Source: Bellilinea sp034411135 (GTDB lineage: Bacteria > Chloroflexota > Anaerolineae > Anaerolineales > Anaerolineaceae). Taken from it: DNA of 52,983 bases. The notes beneath the pieces were generated by a model. The model was given only the letters and a program-made list of their open reading frames with translations. It ran no database searches and was not told where the DNA came from. The DNA is taken from contig DAOUMN010000049.1 of the NCBI GenBank assembly GCA_034411135.1, positions 1-52,983 of the forward strand, in the 5' to 3' direction. Shown here in pieces: positions 7,076 to 15,429 of the stretch (the first letter of the stretch is position 1; each line of letters begins with the position of its first letter). A program made the translations under genes and the position numbers.

Positions 7076-9697
7076 ATGATTAAAGCGTTCGGAGCGAGAA
7101 AGAGCCAACCTGTGAAAGCATCTGAAAACGCCCAATTTTTTAGCTCTCTGTCCACCGATCTGCTGGAATTGCTGTTCACCCAGCTGCCGGTGGGGGTTGC
7201 CTGGTTCGATACAAACATGCGTTTGGTGCGCTGCAACCCCACTTTTGCCCTGCTGGCAGAGCGATACACTCCGCTGACACCTGATCAAATTGTGCCCGGC
7301 ATCAGTCTGCCAATGCTTTCCCCTGGAAACGAAGCCTTCTTCCAGAATTCTTTGCAGCGCGTATTGCAGGGAGAGACCCTCAAAGTCGAATCGTTTCGCA
7401 CCGAAAGCGGCGGGATGACCTCCTACTGGGACGGAATCCTGGCGCCAATCCTTAAGGATGGGAAGGTGATTGGCATTCTCGACATCATCGCCGACGTAAG
7501 CGAGCGCGCCCTGGCTATTCAGCAGGAACGCGAAAGCCAGGCAGCGCTGCAATCACTGGTCTCCAACGCCCACCGCTTTGCGCTTTACCGCCTGGAAGTC
7601 GACCGCAGCCGCCCATACGGGGCGCGGGTGATTTTCGTCAGCCCCTCCATGCGCGAAATCGTCGGCATCGACGACCCGCAGCGGCTGGAAACTTGGTTCG
7701 ACACCATTCATCCCGAAGACCTGCCCACGGTGCGCGAAGCCCACCGTCAATCCATCCAGCACGGCGAACCCTTCAACCAGATGGTACGCATGTACAACAA
7801 GAAGCGCCACGAATGGGCATGGACACACATCCTATCCAACCCGTTTCGCAACAGCGATGGGCGCCTGACGCATTTTGACGGCATGGTGATCGACATGACC
7901 GATCAGGTCACCATGCAGGAAGCCGAGCGCCGCCAGGCAGTGGCGGAAGGTTTACGCGAAGTCCTGCGCATGATCAATTCTAATCAGCCACTGGAAGACA
8001 TCCTTCAAATGATTGCCCGGCAGGCAAAACAGTGGCTGCAAGCCGACTCAGCCATGATCCGCCAGGTGTTCCAAGCCGAAAACTGCGTCCGCACGGTTGC
8101 CCAGTGCGACCTGCCAGACGATTTCGATGCCATCCTCGAAACGCCGTTTTACCAGGGCATGACCGACCAGGCACTCCTGCTGGGCGATGTGGTCATCATC
8201 GAAGATATTCCTTCCGTCTATCAGCCGCGCCTGAATCATGCCGGGGCGGACAGCGATCCCATCCTCATCGCCGGGTTGGTGGCAACAGTCAATCATTATC
8301 ACAGCCTGTTGAAAACCCCCCTGTTCGTGCGCGACAACATCTTTGGCGCAATTACCTTTCACTTCTCCAAACCGCGAAAATTCAGCGAGGAGGATATCGC
8401 CCTCGCCCGCATCCTCTCCGATCAGGCAACACTGGCAATCGAAAATGCCCGTTTGTTGCAGGACGCCGAGCGGCGGCGGGTGGTAGCAGAAAGCCTGCGT
8501 GACACGTTATCCATCCTCAACACTGAACGACCGTTGCAGGAAATCTTGGAACACATCGTCAGCCAGGCGCAGCATTTATTGCAGGCAAAGGCGGTCGCCA
8601 TCCACTGCCTGGACGCGGACAATCAAAGCCTTTTTCCGCAGGCTTCGGTGGGGCTTTCGCCGGAGTATATCGCCAACATTCATCTACCGCTTGGGCAAGG
8701 CGCGCTTGGCAAAGCCGTCCTCACCCGCCAACCTGTGCAGGTCAACGACACCACGGCGATATTCCGCGGTGCCACAGTTCACACCTCCAAAGGCGAACCG
8801 GTTAGCCTGGAAAGCGAATTGAGGTCGAAATTAACCCTATTCAAGGACCGTTATGGAGCAGTTCTGGCAGTGCCAATGGTGATCAAATCACAGATTTACG
8901 GCGGATTGGCATTGTATTACGAAAAACCTCGGAATTTTCAGCCGGAAGAAGTGGAACTGGCGGTCACCTTTGCCGATCAGGCATCGCTGGCAATCGAGAA
9001 CGCCATGTTGCGCAACCAGGCAGCCGAGGTTGCCGCGCTTTCGGAACGCAACCGCCTGGCGCGCGATCTGCATGATGCCGTCTCGCAAACGCTTTTCTCC
9101 ACCACCCTGACCGCCGAGGTTTTGCCGCGCATCTGGGAAAAGAATCCCGCCGAGGGACGTAAAAAACTGGAGGAACTGCGCGAATTGACCCGCGGTGCGC
9201 TGGCGGAAATGCGCACTCTGCTGGTGGAACTGCGCCCCACCGCCATGCAGGAAGCCGAATTGAACGACCTGATTCGCCATCTTGCCAACGCCTTTATTGC
9301 ACGGGCGCGCGTCCCGCTTCACCTGACGATCGAAGGGCACATTGATATACCACTGGATGTAAAAATCGCTTTTTACCGGGTAGCACAGGAAGCACTGCAC
9401 AATATTGCCAAACATGCCGACGCCACCCAGGTAACCCTGAGCCTGCTGCAGAACGCGCAGATGGTCAGCCTTGAAGTGCGCGATGACGGGATGGGATTCG
9501 ATGTCGAGCGCGCCCGCCCGGATCATTTTGGGCTGGGCATTATGCGCGAACGCGCCGTTCAGGTGGGAGCAGAGTTGATCATTCAAAGCCAGCCCGGACA
9601 GGGCACCTGCATTGCCATGCATTGGAAGGTCAAGGAATCCACATCCTTCGGAGGGGAAAGTGAACCCACAAAAATCAATTCGCGTACTGATCACTGA
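7076..9697 (+). CDS. NarL-type sensor histidine kinase (PAS-PAS-GAF-GAF)
   Basis: About 873 residues, cytoplasmic, with no membrane segments. There are two PAS regions (about 25-140 and 160-270) and two GAF regions (about 300-450 and 480-640). A HisKA_3 dimerisation helix follows with RNRLARDLHDAVSQTL; the phosphorylated His is near residue 665. The HATPase_c domain has VAQEALHNIAKHA (N box) and DDGMGFD ... GLGIMRERA (G boxes). The ligand is unknown; GAF domains in this family bind haem, nucleotides or small molecules. The start is uncertain: ATG 7076 is used, with TTG 7040 and GTG 7112 also in frame. The gene overlaps its response regulator by 38 bp, so the two form a cognate pair. Confidence 0.85.
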   Translation: MIKAFGARKSQPVKASENAQFFSSLSTDLLELLFTQLPVGVAWFDTNMRLVRCNPTFALLAERYTPLTPDQIVPGISLPMLSPGNEAFFQNSLQRVLQGETLKVESFRTESGGMTSYWDGILAPILKDGKVIGILDIIADVSERALAIQQERESQAALQSLVSNAHRFALYRLEVDRSRPYGARVIFVSPSMREIVGIDDPQRLETWFDTIHPEDLPTVREAHRQSIQHGEPFNQMVRMYNKKRHEWAWTHILSNPFRNSDGRLTHFDGMVIDMTDQVTMQEAERRQAVAEGLREVLRMINSNQPLEDILQMIARQAKQWLQADSAMIRQVFQAENCVRTVAQCDLPDDFDAILETPFYQGMTDQALLLGDVVIIEDIPSVYQPRLNHAGADSDPILIAGLVATVNHYHSLLKTPLFVRDNIFGAITFHFSKPRKFSEEDIALARILSDQATLAIENARLLQDAERRRVVAESLRDTLSILNTERPLQEILEHIVSQAQHLLQAKAVAIHCLDADNQSLFPQASVGLSPEYIANIHLPLGQGALGKAVLTRQPVQVNDTTAIFRGATVHTSKGEPVSLESELRSKLTLFKDRYGAVLAVPMVIKSQIYGGLALYYEKPRNFQPEEVELAVTFADQASLAIENAMLRNQAAEVAALSERNRLARDLHDAVSQTLFSTTLTAEVLPRIWEKNPAEGRKKLEELRELTRGALAEMRTLLVELRPTAMQEAELNDLIRHLANAFIARARVPLHLTIEGHIDIPLDVKIAFYRVAQEALHNIAKHADATQVTLSLLQNAQMVSLEVRDDGMGFDVERARPDHFGLGIMRERAVQVGAELIIQSQPGQGTCIAMHWKVKESTSFGGESEPTKINSRTDH

Positions 9698-10298
9698 CGA
9701 CCACAGCGTGGTACGTAACGGGTTGAAATCCTTTTTGTCGATATACGATGAATTCGAATTGGTTGGGGAAGCGCGCAACGGTGAGCAGGCGGTTGCCATG
9801 GCGGATATTCACCAGCCGGATGTTATCCTGATGGATTTGATGATGCCGGTAATGGATGGCGCCACAGCCAGCCGCAAGATTAAGCAAAAACACCCTCACA
9901 TTCAAATCATCGCGCTGACCAGTTTCAAGGAGCAGGAGCTGGTGCAGGGCGCCATCGAAGCCGGGGCAATTGGCTACTTGCTCAAAGACCTGACGGCGGA
10001 GGAACTGGCACGCGCCATCCGACTGGCAGCTGAGGGCAAGCCAACGCTTTCCCCCGAAGCCGCCGAGGTCCTGATCCAGGCGTCGCGCCCCCCCCAGCCC
10101 AAACTGGGTGACGACCTGACCGAGCGCGAGCGGGAGGTGCTCAACTTAATGGTCGAAGGGCTGAACAACCAGCAAATTGCCGAGCGGCTGGTGGTTTCTG
10201 TCTCCACCGCCAAATCGCATGTCAGCAACATTCTCTCCAAGCTGGGTGTCGCCACCCGCACCGAAGCGGTTTCGATAGCCTTGAAAAATCGTATCTAA
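9660..10298 (+). CDS. NarL/FixJ-type response regulator
   Basis: 212 residues from the GTG at 9660, preceded by GGAGGGG. The receiver domain has the acidic pair DD at 13-14, phosphoacceptor Asp59 in DVILMDLMMP, and the conserved Thr and Lys in LTSFKEQE. A LuxR-type HTH begins at LTEREREVLNLM, with the recognition helix in VSTAKSHVSNILSKL, and ends near TRTEAVSIALKNRI. On phosphorylation by the overlapping kinase gene's product it should dimerise and bind promoter DNA. A strong hairpin follows the gene, closing the two-gene operon. Confidence 0.92.
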   Translation: MNPQKSIRVLITDDHSVVRNGLKSFLSIYDEFELVGEARNGEQAVAMADIHQPDVILMDLMMPVMDGATASRKIKQKHPHIQIIALTSFKEQELVQGAIEAGAIGYLLKDLTAEELARAIRLAAEGKPTLSPEAAEVLIQASRPPQPKLGDDLTEREREVLNLMVEGLNNQQIAERLVVSVSTAKSHVSNILSKLGVATRTEAVSIALKNRI

Positions 10299-10322
10299 AC
10301 CGTGACCGACTGGCACCTTTGA

Positions 10323-10353
10323 CGATCCGGCCCGCCGGTGGCGGGCCGGATCG
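10323..10353 (+). terminator. Strong hairpin after the two-component operon
   Basis: Arms CGATCCGGCCCGCC and GGCGGGCCGGATCG form a perfect 14-bp stem with loop GGT. There is no U-tract, so it could be an mRNA-stabilising or bidirectional hairpin. Confidence 0.6.
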
Positions 10354-10513
10354 TATGCACCGGTTTACTGTCTACACACCCTGCCCATCCGGCTAATTGG
10401 AATTCATCCTATCGGGTAGACTGAAATTAAACCGTTTACAGATGCGCAATAAGCGTCTGGGAAGTAGACTCAAGATGCCGGGCAAAAACCATATCCGGCG
10501 CAAGGAGACTGCC

Positions 10514-10939
10514 ATGGATCACATTGTGTATGTGGACGCCAAAGAAAACGACCTGGAGCGCCTGTTCAGCGGTCAAAAGACGATGATCGTGCGCGGTGCA
10601 TCTGGACGTAAGCTGCCTTTTGGTCGAGTCGAAACCGGTGATCTTTTATACTTTACCCGCAACAATGGAGAGGGGATGGTGCGCGCCTGCGCATCGGTTT
10701 TAGAGGTGCAAAATTTGGGACCATTGAGTGAAGAACTGGCAAACAAAATCCTCGATCAATACCAGAAGCAGCTAAACCTCACGCCTGCGCAGCAAAAGCG
10801 CTGGCGGGGTAAACGCTTTCTCGTATTAATCCATATCGGCACCGTGCAAGCGCTGGACGCATTTCCTTTCGATCGCAGCGGGTACGGGAATATGGATGAC
10901 TGGCTGCCGGTTGGCAATATCCAGGCGGTGAAGGGATAA
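10514..10939 (+). CDS. ASCH/PUA-like small protein
   Basis: 141 residues from the ATG at 10514, with AAGGAG eight nt upstream. Residues 14-50 read LERLFSGQKTMIVRG ... KLPFGRVETGDLLYF, which matches the way ASCH/PUA-like domains start (a short helix, a G-x-K-T-type turn, then a strand with GD-x-x-Y/F). Such domains bind RNA or modified nucleobases, but no catalytic assignment is possible here. The C-terminal half (KRWRGKRFLVLIHIGTV) is basic. A stand-alone receiver domain follows 10 bp downstream, probably on the same transcript. The domain call is by pattern only. Confidence 0.5.
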   Translation: MDHIVYVDAKENDLERLFSGQKTMIVRGASGRKLPFGRVETGDLLYFTRNNGEGMVRACASVLEVQNLGPLSEELANKILDQYQKQLNLTPAQQKRWRGKRFLVLIHIGTVQALDAFPFDRSGYGNMDDWLPVGNIQAVKG

Positions 10940-10949
10940 GGTTACAGCG

Positions 10950-11330
10950 ATGAAAATCTTGCTCGCCGACGATAATCCGGAAGTGCGCACTGCGCTCCGA
11001 TTGATACTGGAACATCACACTGATCACGAAATTGAAGCCGAAGCCGGAAATGTTGTGCGTTTGTTAAGCCTGTGCACCCAGGTATGCCCGGATGCCATTC
11101 TGTTGGATACCGAATTGAGCGGTCTCAAACCCTCACGGGATCACTGCGGTCTACTCGACCTGCTGCAGACCCTGCGCCATCTCTGCCCACGTGCCTATCT
11201 GGCAGCATTGTGCAACGGTCAGATCAGCGGTAAGGAAGGCTGGTTGAGCCAGGTGGACGCGGTTTTTTGCAAAAGCGACCCGCCAGACGCGCTGTTGAAT
11301 TGGCTGGCGCAGCCGGGCTGCAAGAATTAA
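10950..11330 (+). CDS. Stand-alone response-regulator receiver domain
   Basis: 126 residues. MKILLADDNPEVRTALRLIL gives the acidic pair (7-8), AILLDTELSG the phosphoacceptor Asp53, and VFCKSDPP the conserved Lys. There is no output domain, so it works as a CheY- or Spo0F-like phosphotransfer or protein-interaction module. The Asp loop is atypical (DTELSG rather than DxxMP), and a 12-residue insert (KPSRDHCGLLDL) follows it. Its nearest kinase gene is upstream at 7076, beyond a hairpin, so its partner is unknown. Confidence 0.8.
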   Translation: MKILLADDNPEVRTALRLILEHHTDHEIEAEAGNVVRLLSLCTQVCPDAILLDTELSGLKPSRDHCGLLDLLQTLRHLCPRAYLAALCNGQISGKEGWLSQVDAVFCKSDPPDALLNWLAQPGCKN

Positions 11331-11377
11331 GGCGCGTTCTCATCCGGAATTGAAATCGGTAAACAGCCGTTCGCGGG

Positions 11378-11383
11378 TAAAAT
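11378..11383 (+). promoter_or_regulatory. -10-like box upstream of the MalT-like gene
   Basis: TAAAAT ends 6 nt before the ATG at 11390, suggesting a leaderless transcript. There is no clear -35 box. Confidence 0.35.
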
Positions 11384-11389
11384 AATGTC

Positions 11390-13993
11390 ATGTTCCCCGC
11401 GACCAAATTTACGCCACCCAGCTCGCCAACAGCCGCGTTTCAGCGCACTCGGCTGTTCGACTTAATTGATCAAGGCTGGCAGCAGCCGGTACGCCTGATC
11501 CTGCTGTCTGCCCCTCCCGGCTACGGGAAAACCACCGTTCTGACCGGTTGGGTCGAGCGCAGTAACGTACCAAGCGCGTGGGTTGCACTGGACGGGGAGG
11601 ACAACGAACCCAATCGCTTCTTCCTGCTGCTGGCGCAGGCATTACAACCCCATTACCCTCCACTCCAGGCGCTGCAAACCTTGCTCTCTCTTCCGCAAAA
11701 CATTAACCTGCTGTCCCTGTTGAATGAAATTATCAACAACGCAGCACAATCCAAGCAGCGGCTGCTGCTGGTTTTGGATGATTATCATCTCATCCAGAAC
11801 CCAGCCGTGCACACACTTATTCAGCACTTCATCGAATATCTGCCACCCCAATTGACCCTGGCGGTGCTTTCGCGTGAGGACCCACCCCTGCCGCTGGCGC
11901 GGCTGCGCGTCCGCCAGCAGATTCTCGAACTGCGCTCCCGCGATTTGGTCTTCACCCCCGAAGAAGCCGCCGGGTTTCTCGTCCAGGGATTGAGCCTGCC
12001 GCTCAACCCCAGCCAGGTGAGCGAGCTGAATACACTGACCGAAGGCTGGGCTGCCGCGCTGCAACTGGCGGCGCTGCACCTGCGCGATCATCCGCAACCG
12101 GACGCATTCATTTCATCCCTGCGCCAATCTAATCGCTATGTGTTGGATTACCTGGTCGGGGAAGTACTGGAACGGTTGCCCGCTGATCTTTACACGTTTT
12201 TATGTCGGACCGCCCTGTTGCAACGCTTTACCGCTGAGTTGTGCGATTTTGCTCTGCAACGCTCGGACAGCCGTACCATGCTCACCCGCCTGGAAAAAGC
12301 CAACCTGTTCCTGATACCGCTGGACAGCCTCGACCAATGGTACCGCTACCACCACTTGATCGCCGATATTCTCAAAGTAGAAACCCCCACACAAGAACAA
12401 GCCGCCATATTCCAACGCGCGGCGGCATGGCTGCGCGACCATGAACAACCGACAGAAGCCGTTCGCTACGCGCTGGCGTGCCGAGATTACGATCTGGCAG
12501 CGCGGCTGATTCGCCGGGTAATTTTTTCAGTCTTCGAAAATGGGCTGCTGCAAACCGCACTTAACTGGCTGGAAGCCCTGCCGGAAGAATTTCTCCTCTC
12601 TCAACCTGATTTGAGCGTATTCCGCTGCTGGTTAATGATCATGGGTGGTCAATTCAACCAGGCTGGAATTTGGATTGATAGAATTTACGCAAGCGGAGAA
12701 GTGCTACCCAACCCCGTGGCGGGTCTGTTGCATGCTTTTCAAGAATGGATGCGCATCGGCAGCGGTCAGAACCTGGATGCTCACCAGCTCGAAGAAGCCT
12801 ACCAGATGACTGGGGACATTTACCCGTATTTCTCACCGTTCCTCAACCTGGCAATCGGGCAGGCGCATCGCGAAGCCAGCCAGCTTGACCGCGCGCTGCA
12901 GTCGTTCGAGCGCGGCGAGCGCATGGCAGAAGATATCCGCCACACTGTCACATCGTTGATCATTCGCAATAACCGCGCTTTTCTGCTCAATGAGATGGGT
13001 GAACGAAAAACAGCTCACAAACTATGCCGGGACACCATCACAGCCCTGCAGGAAACTCCGGGCATGGGTGACCTGTTCGCGGGTATCCCACAATTGCCGT
13101 TAGGAATTTTCACTTATGAGAATGGGGAGATCGAAGAAGGCATCGCCATCCTGCGCCAGGGCATTCACCGCGTTACCCGCTTGGGACTGTATGATATTCT
13201 TACCGCACCAGCCAATTACACCCTGATGAACGCACTTGCTTTCCAGGGTAAGCTGGATGAAGCCCTGCGCCTGAACCGCGAGGTACGGCGGCGGGCAGCA
13301 CAAAATGGATTGCCGGTCGTCACACGTGAATGCGAACTTATTGCTGCCTGGCTGCAGTTTCTGGCAGGCGATGCTGCCCCGGCCGCCCGCTGGGTGAGCG
13401 ACAACCCCCTGCCAGCTGACTACCTGACCAATCCACGCCTGCACTACGCTGCGATGCTGCATGCGCGCATGTCAGGCGCAAACGGGCAGACAAACGCAGC
13501 ACTTGAGCTGTTGCTGCCTCTGCTGGACTTCAGCCACGCAAACGGACTGCAGATCACCCGCATCCGCACCGGGATTGAAATCGCAGTCATCCTGGCGGGC
13601 AGCGGTCAGGTGGACCGCGCCATGCAAATCCTCACACCGCTGTTGGAACGAATGGAGTCGACCGGCTACATTCAAGCCGCGCGCCGCCAGCGCGAGTTTT
13701 TGCTGCCCTTGCAACGTTGGATCGCCAGTCTCTATCCTGCGCTTGCCCACCGCTTGTTCGAAACTGCAAAACCCGCGCCCCCGCTTTTCGATTCGCTGGT
13801 TGAAACACTCACCGAACGCGAAATCCAGATTCTGCGTCTGGTCGCTGCAGGAATGAGCAATGCAGACATCTCCGCCAACCTGTATCTGACCGTCGGCACG
13901 GTCAAGTGGTACCTGACGCAGATTTTTGGCAAACTGGGGGTTAACCGGCGCACCGAAGCGGTGGCAAAAGCACGTCAGATCGGCCTGATCTGA
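11390..13993 (+). CDS. MalT-like (LAL-type) LuxR transcriptional regulator
   Basis: 867 residues. The N-terminal STAND ATPase has Walker A at 41-49 (APPGYGKTT) and Walker B LLLVLDDYHLI near 125-135. A helical TPR-like region spans about 400-790. A C-terminal LuxR HTH (about 800-865) starts LTEREIQILRLVAAGMSNADI and includes GTVKWYLTQIFGKLGV. These regulators bind ATP and an inducer, oligomerise and activate transcription. The size and domain order match MalT (about 900 residues), but the inducer is unknown and no maltose genes are near. The downstream 74-residue protein and membrane methyltransferase may be targets. A terminator follows directly. Confidence 0.9.
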   Translation: MFPATKFTPPSSPTAAFQRTRLFDLIDQGWQQPVRLILLSAPPGYGKTTVLTGWVERSNVPSAWVALDGEDNEPNRFFLLLAQALQPHYPPLQALQTLLSLPQNINLLSLLNEIINNAAQSKQRLLLVLDDYHLIQNPAVHTLIQHFIEYLPPQLTLAVLSREDPPLPLARLRVRQQILELRSRDLVFTPEEAAGFLVQGLSLPLNPSQVSELNTLTEGWAAALQLAALHLRDHPQPDAFISSLRQSNRYVLDYLVGEVLERLPADLYTFLCRTALLQRFTAELCDFALQRSDSRTMLTRLEKANLFLIPLDSLDQWYRYHHLIADILKVETPTQEQAAIFQRAAAWLRDHEQPTEAVRYALACRDYDLAARLIRRVIFSVFENGLLQTALNWLEALPEEFLLSQPDLSVFRCWLMIMGGQFNQAGIWIDRIYASGEVLPNPVAGLLHAFQEWMRIGSGQNLDAHQLEEAYQMTGDIYPYFSPFLNLAIGQAHREASQLDRALQSFERGERMAEDIRHTVTSLIIRNNRAFLLNEMGERKTAHKLCRDTITALQETPGMGDLFAGIPQLPLGIFTYENGEIEEGIAILRQGIHRVTRLGLYDILTAPANYTLMNALAFQGKLDEALRLNREVRRRAAQNGLPVVTRECELIAAWLQFLAGDAAPAARWVSDNPLPADYLTNPRLHYAAMLHARMSGANGQTNAALELLLPLLDFSHANGLQITRIRTGIEIAVILAGSGQVDRAMQILTPLLERMESTGYIQAARRQREFLLPLQRWIASLYPALAHRLFETAKPAPPLFDSLVETLTEREIQILRLVAAGMSNADISANLYLTVGTVKWYLTQIFGKLGVNRRTEAVAKARQIGLI

Positions 13994-14012
13994 TCCCAGA
14001 CCAATCCAAACC

Positions 14013-14041
14013 AATCACCTGACCAAAGTCAGGTGATTTTC
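14013..14041 (+). terminator. Rho-independent terminator
   Basis: AATCACCTGAC-CAAA-GTCAGGTGATT gives an 11-bp stem followed by TTTT, 20 nt after the MalT-like gene stop. Confidence 0.85.
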
Positions 14042-14114
14042 CTTACCGGGCTGCGCTATGCTATGTGTGGTTGCAGAAACCAACTTTGCTTGCCCGGAGG
14101 TCAAATCGATTGTT

Positions 14115-14339
14115 ATGACAGCTAATCACTCCCCCCAATCGATCCAGATCGAGATCCTGGTCGGCGGACATTTGGATGCCCGCCGCAGTCTATGGTTCGA
14201 AGGTCTGACGCTTACCCGTCTGGAGGACGGCACTACCCGCCTCAGCGGCAGCCTCCCCGACCAGGCTGCCCTGTTCGCCCTGCTCAGCCGCATCCGCGAC
14301 CTGGGTCTGCCGCTCCTCTCGGTACGGCGTTTCGAGTAA
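14115..14339 (+). CDS. Small hypothetical protein
   Basis: 74 residues. GGAGG lies 14 nt before the ATG at 14115, which is longer than usual, so the start is slightly uncertain. The pattern is beta-alpha: SIQIEILVGGHLDARRSLWF, then LTRLEDGTTRLSGSLPDQ, then a helix AALFALLSRIRDLGLPLLSV. It is soluble, with no cysteines. The fold resembles short ACT/ferredoxin-like domains that follow regulators or enzymes, but I do not recognise a family. It lies 41 bp upstream of the membrane methyltransferase gene and is probably co-transcribed with it. Confidence 0.65.
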   Translation: MTANHSPQSIQIEILVGGHLDARRSLWFEGLTLTRLEDGTTRLSGSLPDQAALFALLSRIRDLGLPLLSVRRFE

Positions 14340-14380
14340 TCCATTCAAATTCACAATTTTAACGAATAAGGAGTAATGCA

Positions 14381-15031
14381 ATGAGTATCGACCCCGTCAC
14401 CCAACACTTTGGCAACTGGTTTGGCGTTGCTTTGTGGACCGTTCTTTTCCTCGGATTTCTGGCTTTCATTCCTTTCTACAAAAAGAGCCAGATCAAACCT
14501 GTTGGGGTGTACACCGCCTTTGTGGTTGCCCTGGCATTCGAAATGTTCGGCTTGCCGCTCAGCATGTATGTCATTACCTGGATACTGGGCAAATCCCTGC
14601 CGGATGGCATTCTGTGGGGACACACCCTGGTTGAATATATTGGCTTGAACGGCATGTACGCCGCCGTCGTGATGTACCTGATTGGCGCGGCACTGATCGT
14701 TCTTGGCTGGCGGCGTATCTACCGCCAGTACTGGAGTAAGGATGCCGGGCAGGGGCAACTGGTCACCAGTGGCATCTACCGCTACATCCGCCACCCACAG
14801 TACACCGGTTTTTTGATGATCACCCTGGGAATGTTGTTCGAGTGGGCAACGCTGCCCATGCTCATCATGTACCCCATTCTGGTGTGGTTGTATGTGCGCC
14901 TGGCACGCCGTGAAGAAGCCGACATGCGTGCCGAGTTTGGCGCAGCATACGATGAATACCGCGCCCGCACCGGTATGTTCCTGCCACGCCTGGTGCAGCG
15001 CCCGGTTAAGACCCAGACCGCCCAGTTGTGA
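14381..15031 (+). CDS. Isoprenylcysteine carboxyl methyltransferase-like membrane protein
   Basis: 216 residues, RBS AAGGAG before the ATG at 14381. About five membrane helices are visible (15-33, 40-60, 90-108, 140-158 and a short 160-172). The SAM-binding signature of the ICMT/PEMT superfamily is present: LVTSGIYRYIRHPQYTGF, then REEADMRAEFGAAYDEYRARTGMFLP. Members methylate isoprenylcysteine, phospholipid amines or other lipid-borne groups at the membrane. Bacteria lack Ras-type prenylation, so the substrate is unknown. A strong terminator follows. Confidence 0.85.
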   Translation: MSIDPVTQHFGNWFGVALWTVLFLGFLAFIPFYKKSQIKPVGVYTAFVVALAFEMFGLPLSMYVITWILGKSLPDGILWGHTLVEYIGLNGMYAAVVMYLIGAALIVLGWRRIYRQYWSKDAGQGQLVTSGIYRYIRHPQYTGFLMITLGMLFEWATLPMLIMYPILVWLYVRLARREEADMRAEFGAAYDEYRARTGMFLPRLVQRPVKTQTAQL

Positions 15032-15062
15032 AATCCCTCGCGGGCAGCAATATGGTAAAGAT

Positions 15063-15099
15063 CCAGCGCGCGGAGTTGGGGCTCCGCGCGCTGGTTTTT
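15063..15099 (+). terminator. Rho-independent terminator
   Basis: CCAGCGCGCGGAG-TTGGGG-CTCCGCGCGCTGG gives a perfect 13-bp stem followed by TTTTT. Confidence 0.92.
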
Positions 15100-15219
15100 G
15101 ACTGCCAGGCAGCTTGATGTGGATTTATACCTTGCGAATCCAGAGCGTAGAGAACCCGGCAATCCGCACACCTTATATTGCAGCCAGTTCATGGCAATCA
15201 CCCATAAATAGTTACCGGC

Positions 15220-15247
15220 TTGCAACTTTTATTTTTGTGGATATAAT
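15220..15247 (+). promoter_or_regulatory. Sigma70-type promoter for the 992-residue secreted protein
   Basis: TTGCAA at 15220-15225, 16-bp spacer, TATAAT at 15242-15247. Transcription would begin near 15253, leaving about a 177-nt untranslated leader. Confidence 0.7.
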
Positions 15248-15252
15248 GAAGT

Positions 15253-15429
15253 TGCTTGGGAATTTTCCAAGGAAAGGGGGTTACACAAGCGGTTCACGTC
15301 AGCAGGGGGCAAGCCATTAGCGGAGTTGATTTATCGGTGGTTTGCTTCCCTTCCCAGTCACCCTGACACAGGTTGTCCAACCTCGTAATCCATTCCCTGA
15401 TCCATATTTAAAAAATAAAAGAGGATGCC
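15253..15429 (+). promoter_or_regulatory. Long 5' leader, unassigned
   Basis: About 177 nt between the promoter and ATG 15430. A small hairpin GGTTG-TC-CAACC lies near 15371, and GAGGA precedes the start. I could not match it to a known riboswitch; GCAGGGGGCAAGCC near 15302 only weakly resembles the c-di-GMP-I core and the rest of that aptamer is absent. Confidence 0.35.

Noticed and set aside
8888..9799. Minus-strand 303-residue frame over the histidine kinase
   Set aside because: Antisense to a gene with clear kinase motifs; it is a shadow of high-GC codon use.
15290..15330. Possible c-di-GMP-I riboswitch in the leader
   Set aside because: Only a short stretch (GCAGGGGGCAAGCC) resembles the core; the second half of the aptamer is absent.
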